From assembly GCA_023511875.1 (NCBI GenBank), contig JAIMAQ010000002.1:310001-374000 (forward strand): a stretch of DNA of 64,000 nucleotides, read 5' to 3'. Shown here piece after piece: positions 26,612 to 34,497 of the stretch. Position 1 is the first letter of the stretch. Every line of letters starts with the position of its first letter. The notes under the pieces are model-generated. The model was not told where the DNA came from, ran no database searches, and saw nothing but the letters and a program-made list of their open reading frames with translations. The DNA is from Thermoflavifilum sp. (lineage in GTDB: Bacteria > Bacteroidota > Bacteroidia > Chitinophagales > Chitinophagaceae). A program made the position numbers and the translations under genes.

Positions 26612-26889
26612 CTTCAGTATGTTTTACTACTCAGTATCGGTGAAGTAGTTGCAAAGCAGCCCCGATACATGATTACTCCCAATACACGATTACTACTGTA
26701 GAGGCGCTTGTTGCTGGATAGTGTATGCTCAATTTCTTTCTCCTAAACAAAGCATTTTTACTCGATAACAGGGATAAAGCCATCATGCATGTTAGTAAGC
26801 AAGAAAGGAAAGCGGCTCACTTGTTTGTTCGTGAGCCGCTGGGGAAGATTTTACTCAAGGCCTGGTTACGCATTAGCTAAGAAACGGTA
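26612..26889 (+). repeat. Diverged direct repeat, copy 2, abutting tRNA-Ser
   Basis: This contains the same two blocks as copy 1: 26612-26634 (CTTCAGTATGTTTTACTACTCAG) and about 26799-26889. The space between them is about 115 bases longer than in copy 1. The second block holds a perfect 10-bp stem-loop and ends one base before the tRNA-Ser 3' end at 26891. An unbroken 51-residue frame (26725-26880) crosses it and aligns in frame with the end of the open frame in copy 1, but most differences change the amino acid, so coding is doubtful. Confidence 0.7.
26804..26840 (-). terminator. Intrinsic terminator after tRNA-Ser
   Basis: On the minus strand AGCGGCTCAC (26840-26831), a 10-base loop and GTGAGCCGCT (26820-26811) form a perfect 10-bp GC-rich stem. 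TTCCTTTCTT follows. It lies about 50 bases downstream of the tRNA and probably ends the tRNA (or dnaA-tRNA) transcript. Confidence 0.75.
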
Positions 26890-26890
26890 G

Positions 26891-26980
26891 CGGTGAGGGC
26901 GGGATTCGAACCCGCGGTGGCGCTTTGGGCACCACGACGGTTTAGCAAACCGCTCCTTTCGGCCTCTCAGGCACCTCACC
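26891..26980 (-). tRNA. tRNA-Ser(GCU)
   Basis: Minus-strand cloverleaf with acceptor stem GGTGAGG/CCTCACC, discriminator G, anticodon loop TTGCTAA (anticodon GCT), a long class II variable arm, and a T-arm with GGTTCGAATCCC. The length is 90 bases and CCA is not encoded. It reads AGC/AGU codons. A -7-like element (26992-26999) lies just upstream, and an accessory island begins directly at its 3' side. Confidence 0.95.
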
Positions 26981-26991
26981 ATTTACCAGGG

Positions 26992-26999
26992 CAAAAATA
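26992..26999 (-). promoter_or_regulatory. -7 promoter element of tRNA-Ser
   Basis: The minus strand reads TATTTTTG (TAnnTTTG), 11 bases before the tRNA 5' end, in the short gap after dnaA. It suggests that the tRNA can be transcribed independently of dnaA. Confidence 0.5.
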
Positions 27000-27016
27000 C
27001 AAATTTTTTATCGCCA

Positions 27017-28453
27017 TTACAGGGCAGCTAGCTGTACCTTCTGTTGGAGTTCCAGCAGCATTTCCCGAAACGATGGATCGGTTTCCATCAGGTCTTTCAC
27101 CGTCTGACAAGAATGAATGACGGTGGTATGATCTCGGCCCCCGAAATGCTCGCCAATTGTTTTCAGTGAATTTTTGGTAAAAGATTTTGCCAGATACATC
27201 GTGATTTGTCGAGCCTGGACAATTTCTCGTTTGCGGGTTTTTTCTAATAACTTTTCATAAGGAACACCTAAATGGTTGCAGACCATGCGTTGAATAGCCT
27301 CAATAGTAATTTCCTTGGTTGAGGTTTTGACAAAAGATTTAAGCACTTTTTTAGCTAGCTCGAGATCAATTTCCTTACGATTGAGCGAAGATTGTGCCAG
27401 TAGTGAGATTAAAGCTCCTTCCAGCTCGCGCACATTGGTTTGAATATTATAAGCAATATATTTTACCACTTCTTTTGGCATTTCTAGTCCATCGTTGCGC
27501 ATCTTGTTTTCCAGGATTTCCATACGGGTTTCAAAATCGGGCACTTGAAGATCGGCACTGAGTCCCCAGCGAAAGCGGCTCAGCAAACGTTCTTGTACTT
27601 TTTCGAGATCTTTAGGAGGCTTATCGGAAGTCAATACCAGTTGCTTGCCCGATTGATGTAAATGGTTGAAAATGGCAAAAAAGGCATCTTGTGATTTTTC
27701 GGCGTTGGCGAAAAATTGGATATCATCTAAAATGAGTACATCGATCAATTGATAAAAATGAATAAAATCGTTAATGGCATTATGTTTAGAATGGTCAATA
27801 AACTGATTGATAAATTTTTCGGTGCTTACATACAAAACGGTTTTGTGTGGATGAAATTTTTTTACGGCATTGCCTACAGCTTGTGCCAGATGGGTTTTGC
27901 CCAGGCCAACGCCACCGTAAATCACCAATGGATTAAAAGAAGTAGCACCGGGCTTTTCGGCAACTGCTTTTCCAGCACGGCGAGCCACCCGATTGCAATC
28001 GCCTTCAATAAAGGTTTCAAATGTATAATGAGGATTTAATTGAGAATCAATTTTGATGCGTTTCAACCCGGGAATGACAAATGGGTTTTTTACCGGTGTG
28101 CTTTGTTGCAACAACGGAAAGTCAATTTCATTCTGGGTTTGTGGCCTGTCGTATTGCGTAGGCATATCTACTGTAGCGGGATGGCGGCGAGCAGAACCTT
28201 TTTCCACCACAATCCGATATTCTAGGCGAGCATCTTTTCCCAATTCACGCCTCAAGATCTTTGCCAATAATTCTACATAATGTTCTTCAAGATACTCATA
28301 AAAAAACTGACTAGGCACCTCAATGGTCAATACATTATTCTCCAGTTTTACCGGCTTAATGGGTTCAAACCATGTTTTGTAGGGTTGCCATTCCACTATA
28401 TCCCGAATGATTCTCAAGCAATTTTCCCATACAGTTTCGCAATTTTTTTCCAT
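27017..28453 (-). CDS. dnaA: Chromosomal replication initiator protein
   Basis: DnaA binds boxes at the origin and opens the duplex. Domain I (about 1-85, including WQPYKTWFEPIKP) is followed by a short variable linker. The AAA+ domain has Walker A GGVGLGKTH (180-188), Walker B VLILDDIQFF and an arginine-finger region (RLLSRFRWGLSADLQ). C-terminal domain IV carries the DnaA-box-binding signature GGRDHTTVIHSC. The length of 478 residues is normal. No dnaN, recF or rpmH lies next to it, so it is not in the classical origin cluster. Its upstream region contains direct and inverted repeats that may be regulatory. Confidence 0.97.
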   Translation of the reverse strand: MEKNCETVWENCLRIIRDIVEWQPYKTWFEPIKPVKLENNVLTIEVPSQFFYEYLEEHYVELLAKILRRELGKDARLEYRIVVEKGSARRHPATVDMPTQYDRPQTQNEIDFPLLQQSTPVKNPFVIPGLKRIKIDSQLNPHYTFETFIEGDCNRVARRAGKAVAEKPGATSFNPLVIYGGVGLGKTHLAQAVGNAVKKFHPHKTVLYVSTEKFINQFIDHSKHNAINDFIHFYQLIDVLILDDIQFFANAEKSQDAFFAIFNHLHQSGKQLVLTSDKPPKDLEKVQERLLSRFRWGLSADLQVPDFETRMEILENKMRNDGLEMPKEVVKYIAYNIQTNVRELEGALISLLAQSSLNRKEIDLELAKKVLKSFVKTSTKEITIEAIQRMVCNHLGVPYEKLLEKTRKREIVQARQITMYLAKSFTKNSLKTIGEHFGGRDHTTVIHSCQTVKDLMETDPSFREMLLELQQKVQLAAL

Positions 28454-28470
28454 GTATAGACTATTTTTTC

Positions 28471-28507
28471 TATTCGGCAGTTTAGATTTTATATTCGGCT
28501 ATTTAGA
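28471..28507. promoter_or_regulatory. Paired direct repeats just upstream of dnaA
   Basis: TATTCGGCAGTTTAGA (28471-28486) and TATTCGGCTATTTAGA (28492-28507) match at 14 of 16 bases and are spaced 21 bases apart, two helical turns, 18 bases before the dnaA ATG. This is suitable for side-by-side binding of a regulator. The motif is not a classical DnaA box. Confidence 0.5.
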
Positions 28508-28514
28508 AAAAAAA

Positions 28515-28553
28515 CTGAGAAATCTTCAGTAAGTACCACTGAAAATTTCTTAG
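28515..28553. promoter_or_regulatory. Inverted repeat upstream of dnaA
   Basis: The arms at 28515-28530 and 28538-28553 pair at 14 of 16 bases around a 7-base spacer. A related GAGAAATTTCTGA half lies at 28571-28583. This could be an operator or a cruciform-forming element; no T-run follows on the minus strand, so it is not a terminator for that side. Confidence 0.5.
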
Positions 28554-28589
28554 AGGGTAGCGAATTTCATGAGAAATTTCTGAAAAAAA

Positions 28590-28800
28590 AAATGATACAC
28601 CTCTTGTTTCTTTGCAAATTCCTTTTTAAAATAAGAAACTCGTTGCGCAACAATCTTCTTTAAAGAACATCATGGAAACTCGCTTTCAAAAAGAATTTAA
28701 GCATATTCTGACAAAAATTCATACGCTCAAATACTCCATTATCGCTGATTTTCATGCAACATCAATCCTTTCCTTTAAATATCTAGTTTGAAATATAGTA
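28590..28800. other. Rest of the dnaA/DUF3127 divergent intergenic region
   Basis: AT-rich, with no open frame of note. I found no TTATCCACA-like DnaA boxes here, so the stretch cannot be called an origin. Nothing further was identified. Confidence 0.5.
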
Positions 28801-28808
28801 ATTTTTAA

Positions 28809-28839
28809 TTGATCTCTTCCAATAGAAATTATATATTTG
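28809..28839 (+). promoter_or_regulatory. Bacteroidota-type promoter of the DUF3127 gene
   Basis: TTG (28809-28811) and TATATTTG (28832-28839) are separated by 20 bases, matching the -33/-7 consensus. The ATG is 45 bases further on. Confidence 0.65.
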
Positions 28840-28884
28840 CTTAAATGGATAAAATTGTTCAATCATTAATAAAAACCTATTCTC

Positions 28885-29280
28885 ATGAGCTTTGAAATTA
28901 CGGGCAAAATTGTTGCCAAATTTGATGTAGTACAACGTACGGAGAGCTTTCGCACACGCGAGTTTGTGATCGAGAAAGTGGAAGACTTTAATGGAAAATT
29001 TATTAGTCAGTTCATTAAATTTCAACTGGTTCAAGATAGAACCTCACTTATCGATCGGTTTCGAGAAGGTGATGAGGTGAAGGTGAGCTTTAATATCAAA
29101 GGCAGCCGATGGGAAAAAGATGGCAGGGTGAATTATATTACCAACCTCGATGCATGGCGTATTGAATTGCTTACACCTTCAGAAGAGCAACCTAGTCCTG
29201 GCTCACAAACTTCTGTAGCTAATGAATATAATACTTATTCCTCTCCACCCGCTGAGGGAGAAGATGACCTACCTTTCTGA
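28885..29280 (+). CDS. DUF3127 domain protein (OB-fold-like)
   Basis: A 131-residue protein of the DUF3127 family, seen mainly in Bacteroidota. The conserved part (1-95) begins MSFEITGKIVAKFDVVQRTESFRTREFVIE and includes FIKFQLVQDRTSLIDRFREGDEVKVSFNIKGSRWEKDG, a pattern like single-stranded-DNA-binding OB folds. The tail is Ser/Pro/Glu-rich and ends in the acidic DDLPF, strikingly like the acidic tip of SSB proteins that recruits repair partners. A nucleic-acid role is therefore plausible but unproven. It is transcribed alone, between a promoter and a terminator. Confidence 0.88.
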   Translation: MSFEITGKIVAKFDVVQRTESFRTREFVIEKVEDFNGKFISQFIKFQLVQDRTSLIDRFREGDEVKVSFNIKGSRWEKDGRVNYITNLDAWRIELLTPSEEQPSPGSQTSVANEYNTYSSPPAEGEDDLPF

Positions 29281-29317
29281 GCAATTTTTTATGTGATCAA
29301 GTTGATCTATTTTGTTG

Positions 29318-29354
29318 ACATGGAACAGCTCAATCTGTCTTCCATGTTTTTTTT
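29318..29354 (+). terminator. Intrinsic terminator after the DUF3127 gene
   Basis: ACATGGAA (29318-29325) pairs with TTCCATGT (29340-29347). An inner CAG/CTG pairing extends the stem, and a run of eight T bases follows. It lies 38 bases past the stop codon. Confidence 0.8.
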
Positions 29355-29504
29355 ATTCGATATATGATCAATCGATAAATACAAATTGATTTTATATTTA
29401 TCTTATTTGTATACCAATGAAATTTTTTACAGAAATGCATAATGAAAATTTAATCATTCACTTAAAAAAATATTTTTCATTTTTGTAACATTAATGATTC
29501 AGGG

Positions 29505-30413
29505 ATGGCTTTCTTGTCTGTTGCTCACCTAAAAAAATATTATTACCAGCACAAAGCGGTTGATGATTTTAGCTTAGACATGGATGCAGGCCATATTTGG
29601 GGCTTATTGGGCCCAAATGGCGCTGGTAAAACCACTTTATTGCGCATGATCACGGGCATTTTGTTTCCCGATTCGGGAGAGATTTATTTTCGGCAACAGC
29701 CTTTTTATCCAGAGAGAGATCAGCGCTATATAGGTTATATGCCCGAAGAAAGAGGCTTGTACAAAAAAATGTCTGTGGGTGAGCAACTCATTTATTTAGG
29801 ACGTTTGAAAGGGCTTTCATATGCTGAGGCACGTAAAAGAGCATGGCAATGGGTAAATAAAATGCAATTAGCACCATGGTGGTCTAAACATGTAGGTGAT
29901 TTAAGTAAAGGTATGAGCCAAAAGGTGCAGTTTATTGCTACTATCCTACACGAGCCACCGCTGATCATTCTCGATGAGCCTTTTTCAGGATTAGATCCTA
30001 TCAATGCCAATTTGATTAAAGATGAAATATTTGCTTTTAGCCAAAAAGGTTGTCTGGTCATTTTTTCTACTCATCGCATGGAGCAAGTAGAAGAAATTTG
30101 TGATCATATTGTGTTGATCAATAAAGGAAAGAAATTGCTTGATGGCGAAACGAATCAAATTCGTCAGCAATTCAAGCAACATCAATTTAAATTGAAAACA
30201 GAGCCCAAATTATTGCCAGCTACTCTACAGAAGCTTGATTTGGAAAGTATTGTAGGCAAAGAAGATCATGAAATCATTCAAATTAAACCCAATCGCTCCT
30301 CCAACGATATTTTGCGCGCGTTGATTGATGAGGGATATAGTATTTTGGAATTCAGTGAAGTGCTTCCTTCTTTAAATGAGATCTTTATTCGATCTGTAAA
30401 CAACAACTCATAA
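29505..30413 (+). CDS. ABC transporter ATP-binding protein (NatA-like)
   Basis: The ATPase subunit of an ABC-2-type exporter. Walker A is GPNGAGKTT (about 36-44), the signature is LSKGMSQ, Walker B is PLIILDEPFSGLDP, and the switch His is in STHRMEQ. After about residue 215 an extra C-terminal domain of the DUF4162 type follows (302 residues in all), as in Bacteroidota NatA-like proteins. The permease gene follows after 34 bases and forms the other half. Substrate unknown; sodium efflux has been proposed for relatives. Confidence 0.92.
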   Translation: MAFLSVAHLKKYYYQHKAVDDFSLDMDAGHIWGLLGPNGAGKTTLLRMITGILFPDSGEIYFRQQPFYPERDQRYIGYMPEERGLYKKMSVGEQLIYLGRLKGLSYAEARKRAWQWVNKMQLAPWWSKHVGDLSKGMSQKVQFIATILHEPPLIILDEPFSGLDPINANLIKDEIFAFSQKGCLVIFSTHRMEQVEEICDHIVLINKGKKLLDGETNQIRQQFKQHQFKLKTEPKLLPATLQKLDLESIVGKEDHEIIQIKPNRSSNDILRALIDEGYSILEFSEVLPSLNEIFIRSVNNNS

Positions 30414-30447
30414 GCTTACTACATAAAAAACTTAAAACCCCACCAGT

Positions 30448-31752
30448 ATGCGTGCTACTTGGTTGATTCTGAAAAAAGAATATTTGACAAGGGTAAGGAA
30501 GAAATCGTTTATCATCATCACGATAGTTGCTCCCTTATTATTCATGGGATTTATAGCGTTGGAAATATTTATTATCGGTGGTGGTGCACAGCAAAAGCTG
30601 CACATAGCCGTATTAGACAATAGTCATTTATTAGATACCGTTTGGAAAGATAGGGAACAATTTCGGTTTACAGTATTACATCACCCATTAGATCATGATT
30701 CATTGCTCGCTTATGCTGCTGAGCATGGATATAATGGATTATTGTACATTCCAGACACCTTAAATGTAGAGCATCCTGGTGGTATCCAATATTATAGCCA
30801 GAAAAAACTTTCATTAGATAATTATGTTGCTTTAAAAAACATCATTGAAGAATCCTTGCAGCATATTCGATTTAATCAATTGCATTTGAATGTAGCGTTG
30901 ATAGATAGTGTGAGAAAGAATATTCAGGTAAATATTGATCAACCTATTACACAGGCTTCAGAATTGCAAGCTGGCGTTGCTATTGCAATATCGATGATTT
31001 GTGGAATCTTGATTTATTTTGTTTTAATCTTTTTTGGTGTGGCGGTGATGCGTGGAGTTATGGAAGAAAAAATGAATCGTATTGCCGAAGTGATTGTTTC
31101 TTCGGTAAAGCCGTTTCAACTCATGTTAGGAAAAATATTGGGTATTGCTACTGTTGGGCTGACGCAATTTTTCATTTGGCTGATATTATTACTAATATTA
31201 TGGAGTGGATTGCATCAGCTTATACCTAGTATGGATACAGCTTCTCAAGTGATGACACCATCGACAATGCCAGCTAATGAAAGTATGCAATTAACCCAAT
31301 CTGTGCTTGCAGAACTTACACAGATGCCCATTTTGGAGATCATTGTGTTTTTTATTGTGTATTTCTTAGGTGGTTATTTTTTATATGCAAGTTTGTTTGC
31401 AGCGGTTGGATCTGTTGTTGATCAAGAAGCTACAGATGCGCAACAGCTTACTTTACCCATTACCTTACCCATCATTATTTCTTTCCTGATTGCCATTCAA
31501 GCGGCGCGTAATCCCGATAGCCCGCTTGCCGTGTTTACTAGTATATTTCCTCTTTCGTCGCCATTGGTAATGGTAGCAAGGCTTCCTTATGGTGTTCCCT
31601 GGTGGCAACTTGGTCTATCATTAATATTATTGATTGCCTCATTCTTATTTACCACTTGGTTGGCAGGCAGAATTTACCGAACGGGCATTTTGTTGTATGG
31701 CAAAAAAGTTACCCTAAGGGAAATGATGCGTTGGGCATTCAGAAGCCGATGA
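30448..31752 (+). CDS. ABC-2-type transporter permease (NatB-like)
   Basis: The membrane subunit paired with the preceding ATPase. One N-terminal membrane segment (about 20-43) is followed by a soluble extracytoplasmic domain of some 130 residues. A cluster of five or so membrane segments then occupies residues 180-420, with GVAVMRGVMEEKMNRIAEVIVSSVKPFQLMLGKILG, the typical coupling-helix region of ABC-2 permeases. The length of 434 residues fits. It converges with the acyl-CoA dehydrogenase gene, nine bases apart. Confidence 0.9.
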   Translation: MRATWLILKKEYLTRVRKKSFIIITIVAPLLFMGFIALEIFIIGGGAQQKLHIAVLDNSHLLDTVWKDREQFRFTVLHHPLDHDSLLAYAAEHGYNGLLYIPDTLNVEHPGGIQYYSQKKLSLDNYVALKNIIEESLQHIRFNQLHLNVALIDSVRKNIQVNIDQPITQASELQAGVAIAISMICGILIYFVLIFFGVAVMRGVMEEKMNRIAEVIVSSVKPFQLMLGKILGIATVGLTQFFIWLILLLILWSGLHQLIPSMDTASQVMTPSTMPANESMQLTQSVLAELTQMPILEIIVFFIVYFLGGYFLYASLFAAVGSVVDQEATDAQQLTLPITLPIIISFLIAIQAARNPDSPLAVFTSIFPLSSPLVMVARLPYGVPWWQLGLSLILLIASFLFTTWLAGRIYRTGILLYGKKVTLREMMRWAFRSR

Positions 31753-31761
31753 AAATGTTTT

Positions 31762-33561
31762 TCAAAAACAATAGGTATTGGCTTCTCGAAGTGCAGCTGC
31801 AATTTGTCTTCGGGCTTGTTTGGTATTCAGTGGTATAGGCTTAGTGAAACGCCGAATAGCCGATTGCAGAATTCGCAATTCATCGCCTTCGGCAAAAGCA
31901 AGCAGAGCCTCATGAGCTTGTTGCTGAATACGATAGTTTGCATCGGCGATAAATACTTGAGCCAGTAAGGGGTGTAAAGAATCGGGATGTTGCTGTTGTG
32001 ATTTAAGAGCGCGTAGCAAGGCACTTTCGGCCAGGTAGATATCCATAATCATATCAGACAAGCACATCAAGATTTCCTGCTCATCTTCTAATTGTTGCAT
32101 GAGTTTTTGTACGGCAGCCCCAGCAATGAGTAAACTTAATTTTTTCCATTGCTCAATTTGTTGTTGCAGGGCATCGAGACTGATAGACGGGTTGCCCGTG
32201 GAAGGGTTGAGAGAAGGAGTTGCCAGCAATTCGTCTTGTGCTGCTTTAGCTGCTTGTAATAAAGCAAGGCGGCCTTGCATTGCGCGCTTAATCAACATAT
32301 CGAGAATGAGCAAGCGGTTGATTTCGTTGGTTCCTTCGAAAATGCGGTTGATACGAGAATCCCGATAAGCACGCGAAACAGGATATTCTTCGCTAAATCC
32401 ATTGCCACCGTAGATTTGAACGGCTTCATCTACCACATAATCGAGCATTTCCGAACCAGCCACCTTCAAGATTGCACATTCTACGGCATATTCTTCGGCT
32501 GCCTGTAGTAAAGCCTTTTCGTGTGATACGCCTTGGGTAAGCGATTCTTTTTCGAGGCTATCGATGAGCTGGGTAGTACGATAGAGTGCCGATTCGGCTG
32601 CATAGAGGCGTACGGCCTGCTCGGCCAGCTTGTATTGAATGGCTCCAAAGCTGGCAATAGGTCTACGAAATTGTTCGCGATTATTGGCATATTGCACGCT
32701 CAGTTCAATAGCTTTTTTAGCAGCACCCACAGCTGCAGCACAAAGCTTTTGCCTGCCAATGTTAAGGATATTAAACGCAATCACATGACCTTTGCCAATC
32801 TCTCCGAGGAGCTGGCTGGCTGGGATAGCACAATCTTGAAAAAAGAGCTGTCGGGTAGAAGAACCTTTAATGCCCATTTTATGCTCTTCTTCTCCGAAGC
32901 TCAAGCCGGGCGTATTTCTTTCCACAATAAATGCTGAAAATCCCTGATGTTTATCGGTAGCTCCTTCCACTTTTGCAAATACGGTAAAAATATCCGCAAA
33001 GCCAGAGTTGGTGATCCAGATCTTTTGTCCGTTCAAGATAAACTGGGAGCCATCAGCAATGCGTCGGGCGGTAGTTTTTCCACTCAGTGCATCAGATCCT
33101 GCTCCTGGTTCAGTAAGAGCATAGGCGCCTTTAATAGTGCCAGTAGCTAGCCCGGGTAAATATTTTTGTTTTTGCTCTGGAGTTCCAAAGTACAGGATGG
33201 GGAGGGTGCCAATGCCCGTATGAGCCGCCATAGCCACGGCAAAAGAATGACCTGCACCTAAGGCTTCATTGATGAGGGTGGCGGTAATGAAATCTTTTCC
33301 CATGCCGCCATAAGCTTCTGGGAGTGCGGCACCGAGTAAGCCCAGCTCACCAGCCTTGTCGAGCAAGCTTTGCATCAAGCCAGGTTCTTGCGCATCGATT
33401 CTATCTAGCAAAGGCCAGATTTCTTTTTCAATAAATTGGTGCGCCATGTCGTAAATCATTCGCTGTTCTTCATCGAAATCTTCTGGTGTGAAAATGGGTG
33501 ATGATGCACGGCGAATTAAGAATTCTCCTCCTTTCAGCAGGGCTTGAGAGATGATTTCCAT
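31762..33561 (-). CDS. Acyl-CoA dehydrogenase with C-terminal extension
   Basis: A FAD enzyme making trans-2-enoyl-CoA in the first step of beta-oxidation, handing electrons to electron-transfer flavoprotein. Visible parts are the N-terminal helical domain, YALTEPGAGSDA and WITNSGFADIFTVFAK (substrate and FAD binding), QIYGGNGFSEEYPVSRAYRDSRI, and the likely catalytic Glu in RIFEGTNEINR. An extra helical domain of about 170 residues follows, as in very-long-chain-type enzymes, giving 599 residues. It is monocistronic. The thiolase at 6.2-7.4 kb may act in the same pathway; the other enzymes are not in the window. Confidence 0.93.
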   Translation of the reverse strand: MEIISQALLKGGEFLIRRASSPIFTPEDFDEEQRMIYDMAHQFIEKEIWPLLDRIDAQEPGLMQSLLDKAGELGLLGAALPEAYGGMGKDFITATLINEALGAGHSFAVAMAAHTGIGTLPILYFGTPEQKQKYLPGLATGTIKGAYALTEPGAGSDALSGKTTARRIADGSQFILNGQKIWITNSGFADIFTVFAKVEGATDKHQGFSAFIVERNTPGLSFGEEEHKMGIKGSSTRQLFFQDCAIPASQLLGEIGKGHVIAFNILNIGRQKLCAAAVGAAKKAIELSVQYANNREQFRRPIASFGAIQYKLAEQAVRLYAAESALYRTTQLIDSLEKESLTQGVSHEKALLQAAEEYAVECAILKVAGSEMLDYVVDEAVQIYGGNGFSEEYPVSRAYRDSRINRIFEGTNEINRLLILDMLIKRAMQGRLALLQAAKAAQDELLATPSLNPSTGNPSISLDALQQQIEQWKKLSLLIAGAAVQKLMQQLEDEQEILMCLSDMIMDIYLAESALLRALKSQQQHPDSLHPLLAQVFIADANYRIQQQAHEALLAFAEGDELRILQSAIRRFTKPIPLNTKQARRQIAAALREANTYCF

Positions 33562-33684
33562 AAGTCAATTTTTGATGGTAAGTTAAAGAATTTATCTCGA
33601 AAACTACAGCAGCCAGCGTCATCTGATTTTCGTTTTTACTAGAACCACTTGCAGGCAATCAAATAAATTATAGAGTTTTGTTGT

Positions 33685-34497
33685 ATGGAAGAGTTTTGGT
33701 TGAATTTAAATGGCTGGCAATGGCATGGATGGCGGTGGGGTCAAGGAAGCCAATTGCTCGTGTGTTTTCATGGCTTTGGAGAAAATGCGAATAGTTTTCA
33801 AGTATTGGAGCCCGCATTGGGAGCAGATTATACCATTGTGGCTCTCGATTTACCTTATCATGGCCTCACCCAATTGCAAAAGCATTTATCATCGGCAACC
33901 ATTGATTGGCAAGAGTTGATGCGATGTGTATTGAACAAATTTCACCAAACCGATTATTTGTTATTGGGCTATAGCCTGGGGGGTAGAGTGTGTTTGCAAT
34001 TGGCCCAACTAATGCCCGAGCGAGTGCGTCATTTGATCTTGATAGCACCCGATGGCTTACGACATAATTTTTGGTTTCATTTTCTTACACACTCACGTGT
34101 GGGAAATGCTTTGTTCCGCTGGCATGTAGATCATCCACAACTATTTTTTAGGATGATATATTGGCTGGAAAAACTGCATTTCATTTCTCCTAATTATAAA
34201 CGTTTTCTGGAAGTAAACATGGAAACACGGGATAAACGAATGCAGGTCTGGAATACCTGGAATTGCTTAAGATCGTTTACACCCGATATGAATTTGTTGA
34301 AAACTTATATCCGACGGTATCGCATTCCCGTATGGTTAATATTTGGCAAATACGATCGCGTGATCAAACCATCGTATGGGAAAGTGATGACTCGTGATTT
34401 GCGAGAAGCGCGAGTATGGGAGCTCGACAGTGGACATCAATTATTGTCTAGCGAATTAGCATCTTTTCTACACGATCAATTGTTGTCGCGTTCATGA
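33685..34497 (+). CDS. Alpha/beta hydrolase
   Basis: Alpha/beta-fold hydrolase with the oxyanion segment HGFGENANSF, nucleophile Ser in GYSLGG, acid Asp in IFGKYDRVI and His in SGHQLL. The 270 residues have no signal peptide, so it is cytoplasmic or membrane-associated. Its stop overlaps the start of a glycosyltransferase gene (ATGA), and that gene overlaps a third in the same way, so the three are translationally coupled. A role in making or modifying a glycolipid or surface glycan is inferred from this context only. No specific substrate class is evident. Confidence 0.85.
   Translation: MEEFWLNLNGWQWHGWRWGQGSQLLVCFHGFGENANSFQVLEPALGADYTIVALDLPYHGLTQLQKHLSSATIDWQELMRCVLNKFHQTDYLLLGYSLGGRVCLQLAQLMPERVRHLILIAPDGLRHNFWFHFLTHSRVGNALFRWHVDHPQLFFRMIYWLEKLHFISPNYKRFLEVNMETRDKRMQVWNTWNCLRSFTPDMNLLKTYIRRYRIPVWLIFGKYDRVIKPSYGKVMTRDLREARVWELDSGHQLLSSELASFLHDQLLSRS

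Noticed and set aside
24700-26889. attL/attR sites formed by duplication of the tRNA-Ser 3' end
   Set aside because: The repeat copies contain no tRNA sequence; copy 2 only abuts the tRNA. No integrase gene or remnant was recognised.
28454-28884. Possible chromosomal origin (oriC) next to dnaA
   Set aside because: No cluster of TTATCCACA-like DnaA boxes was seen, and rpmH/dnaN/recF are not adjacent. The repeats there are reported only as possible regulatory sites.
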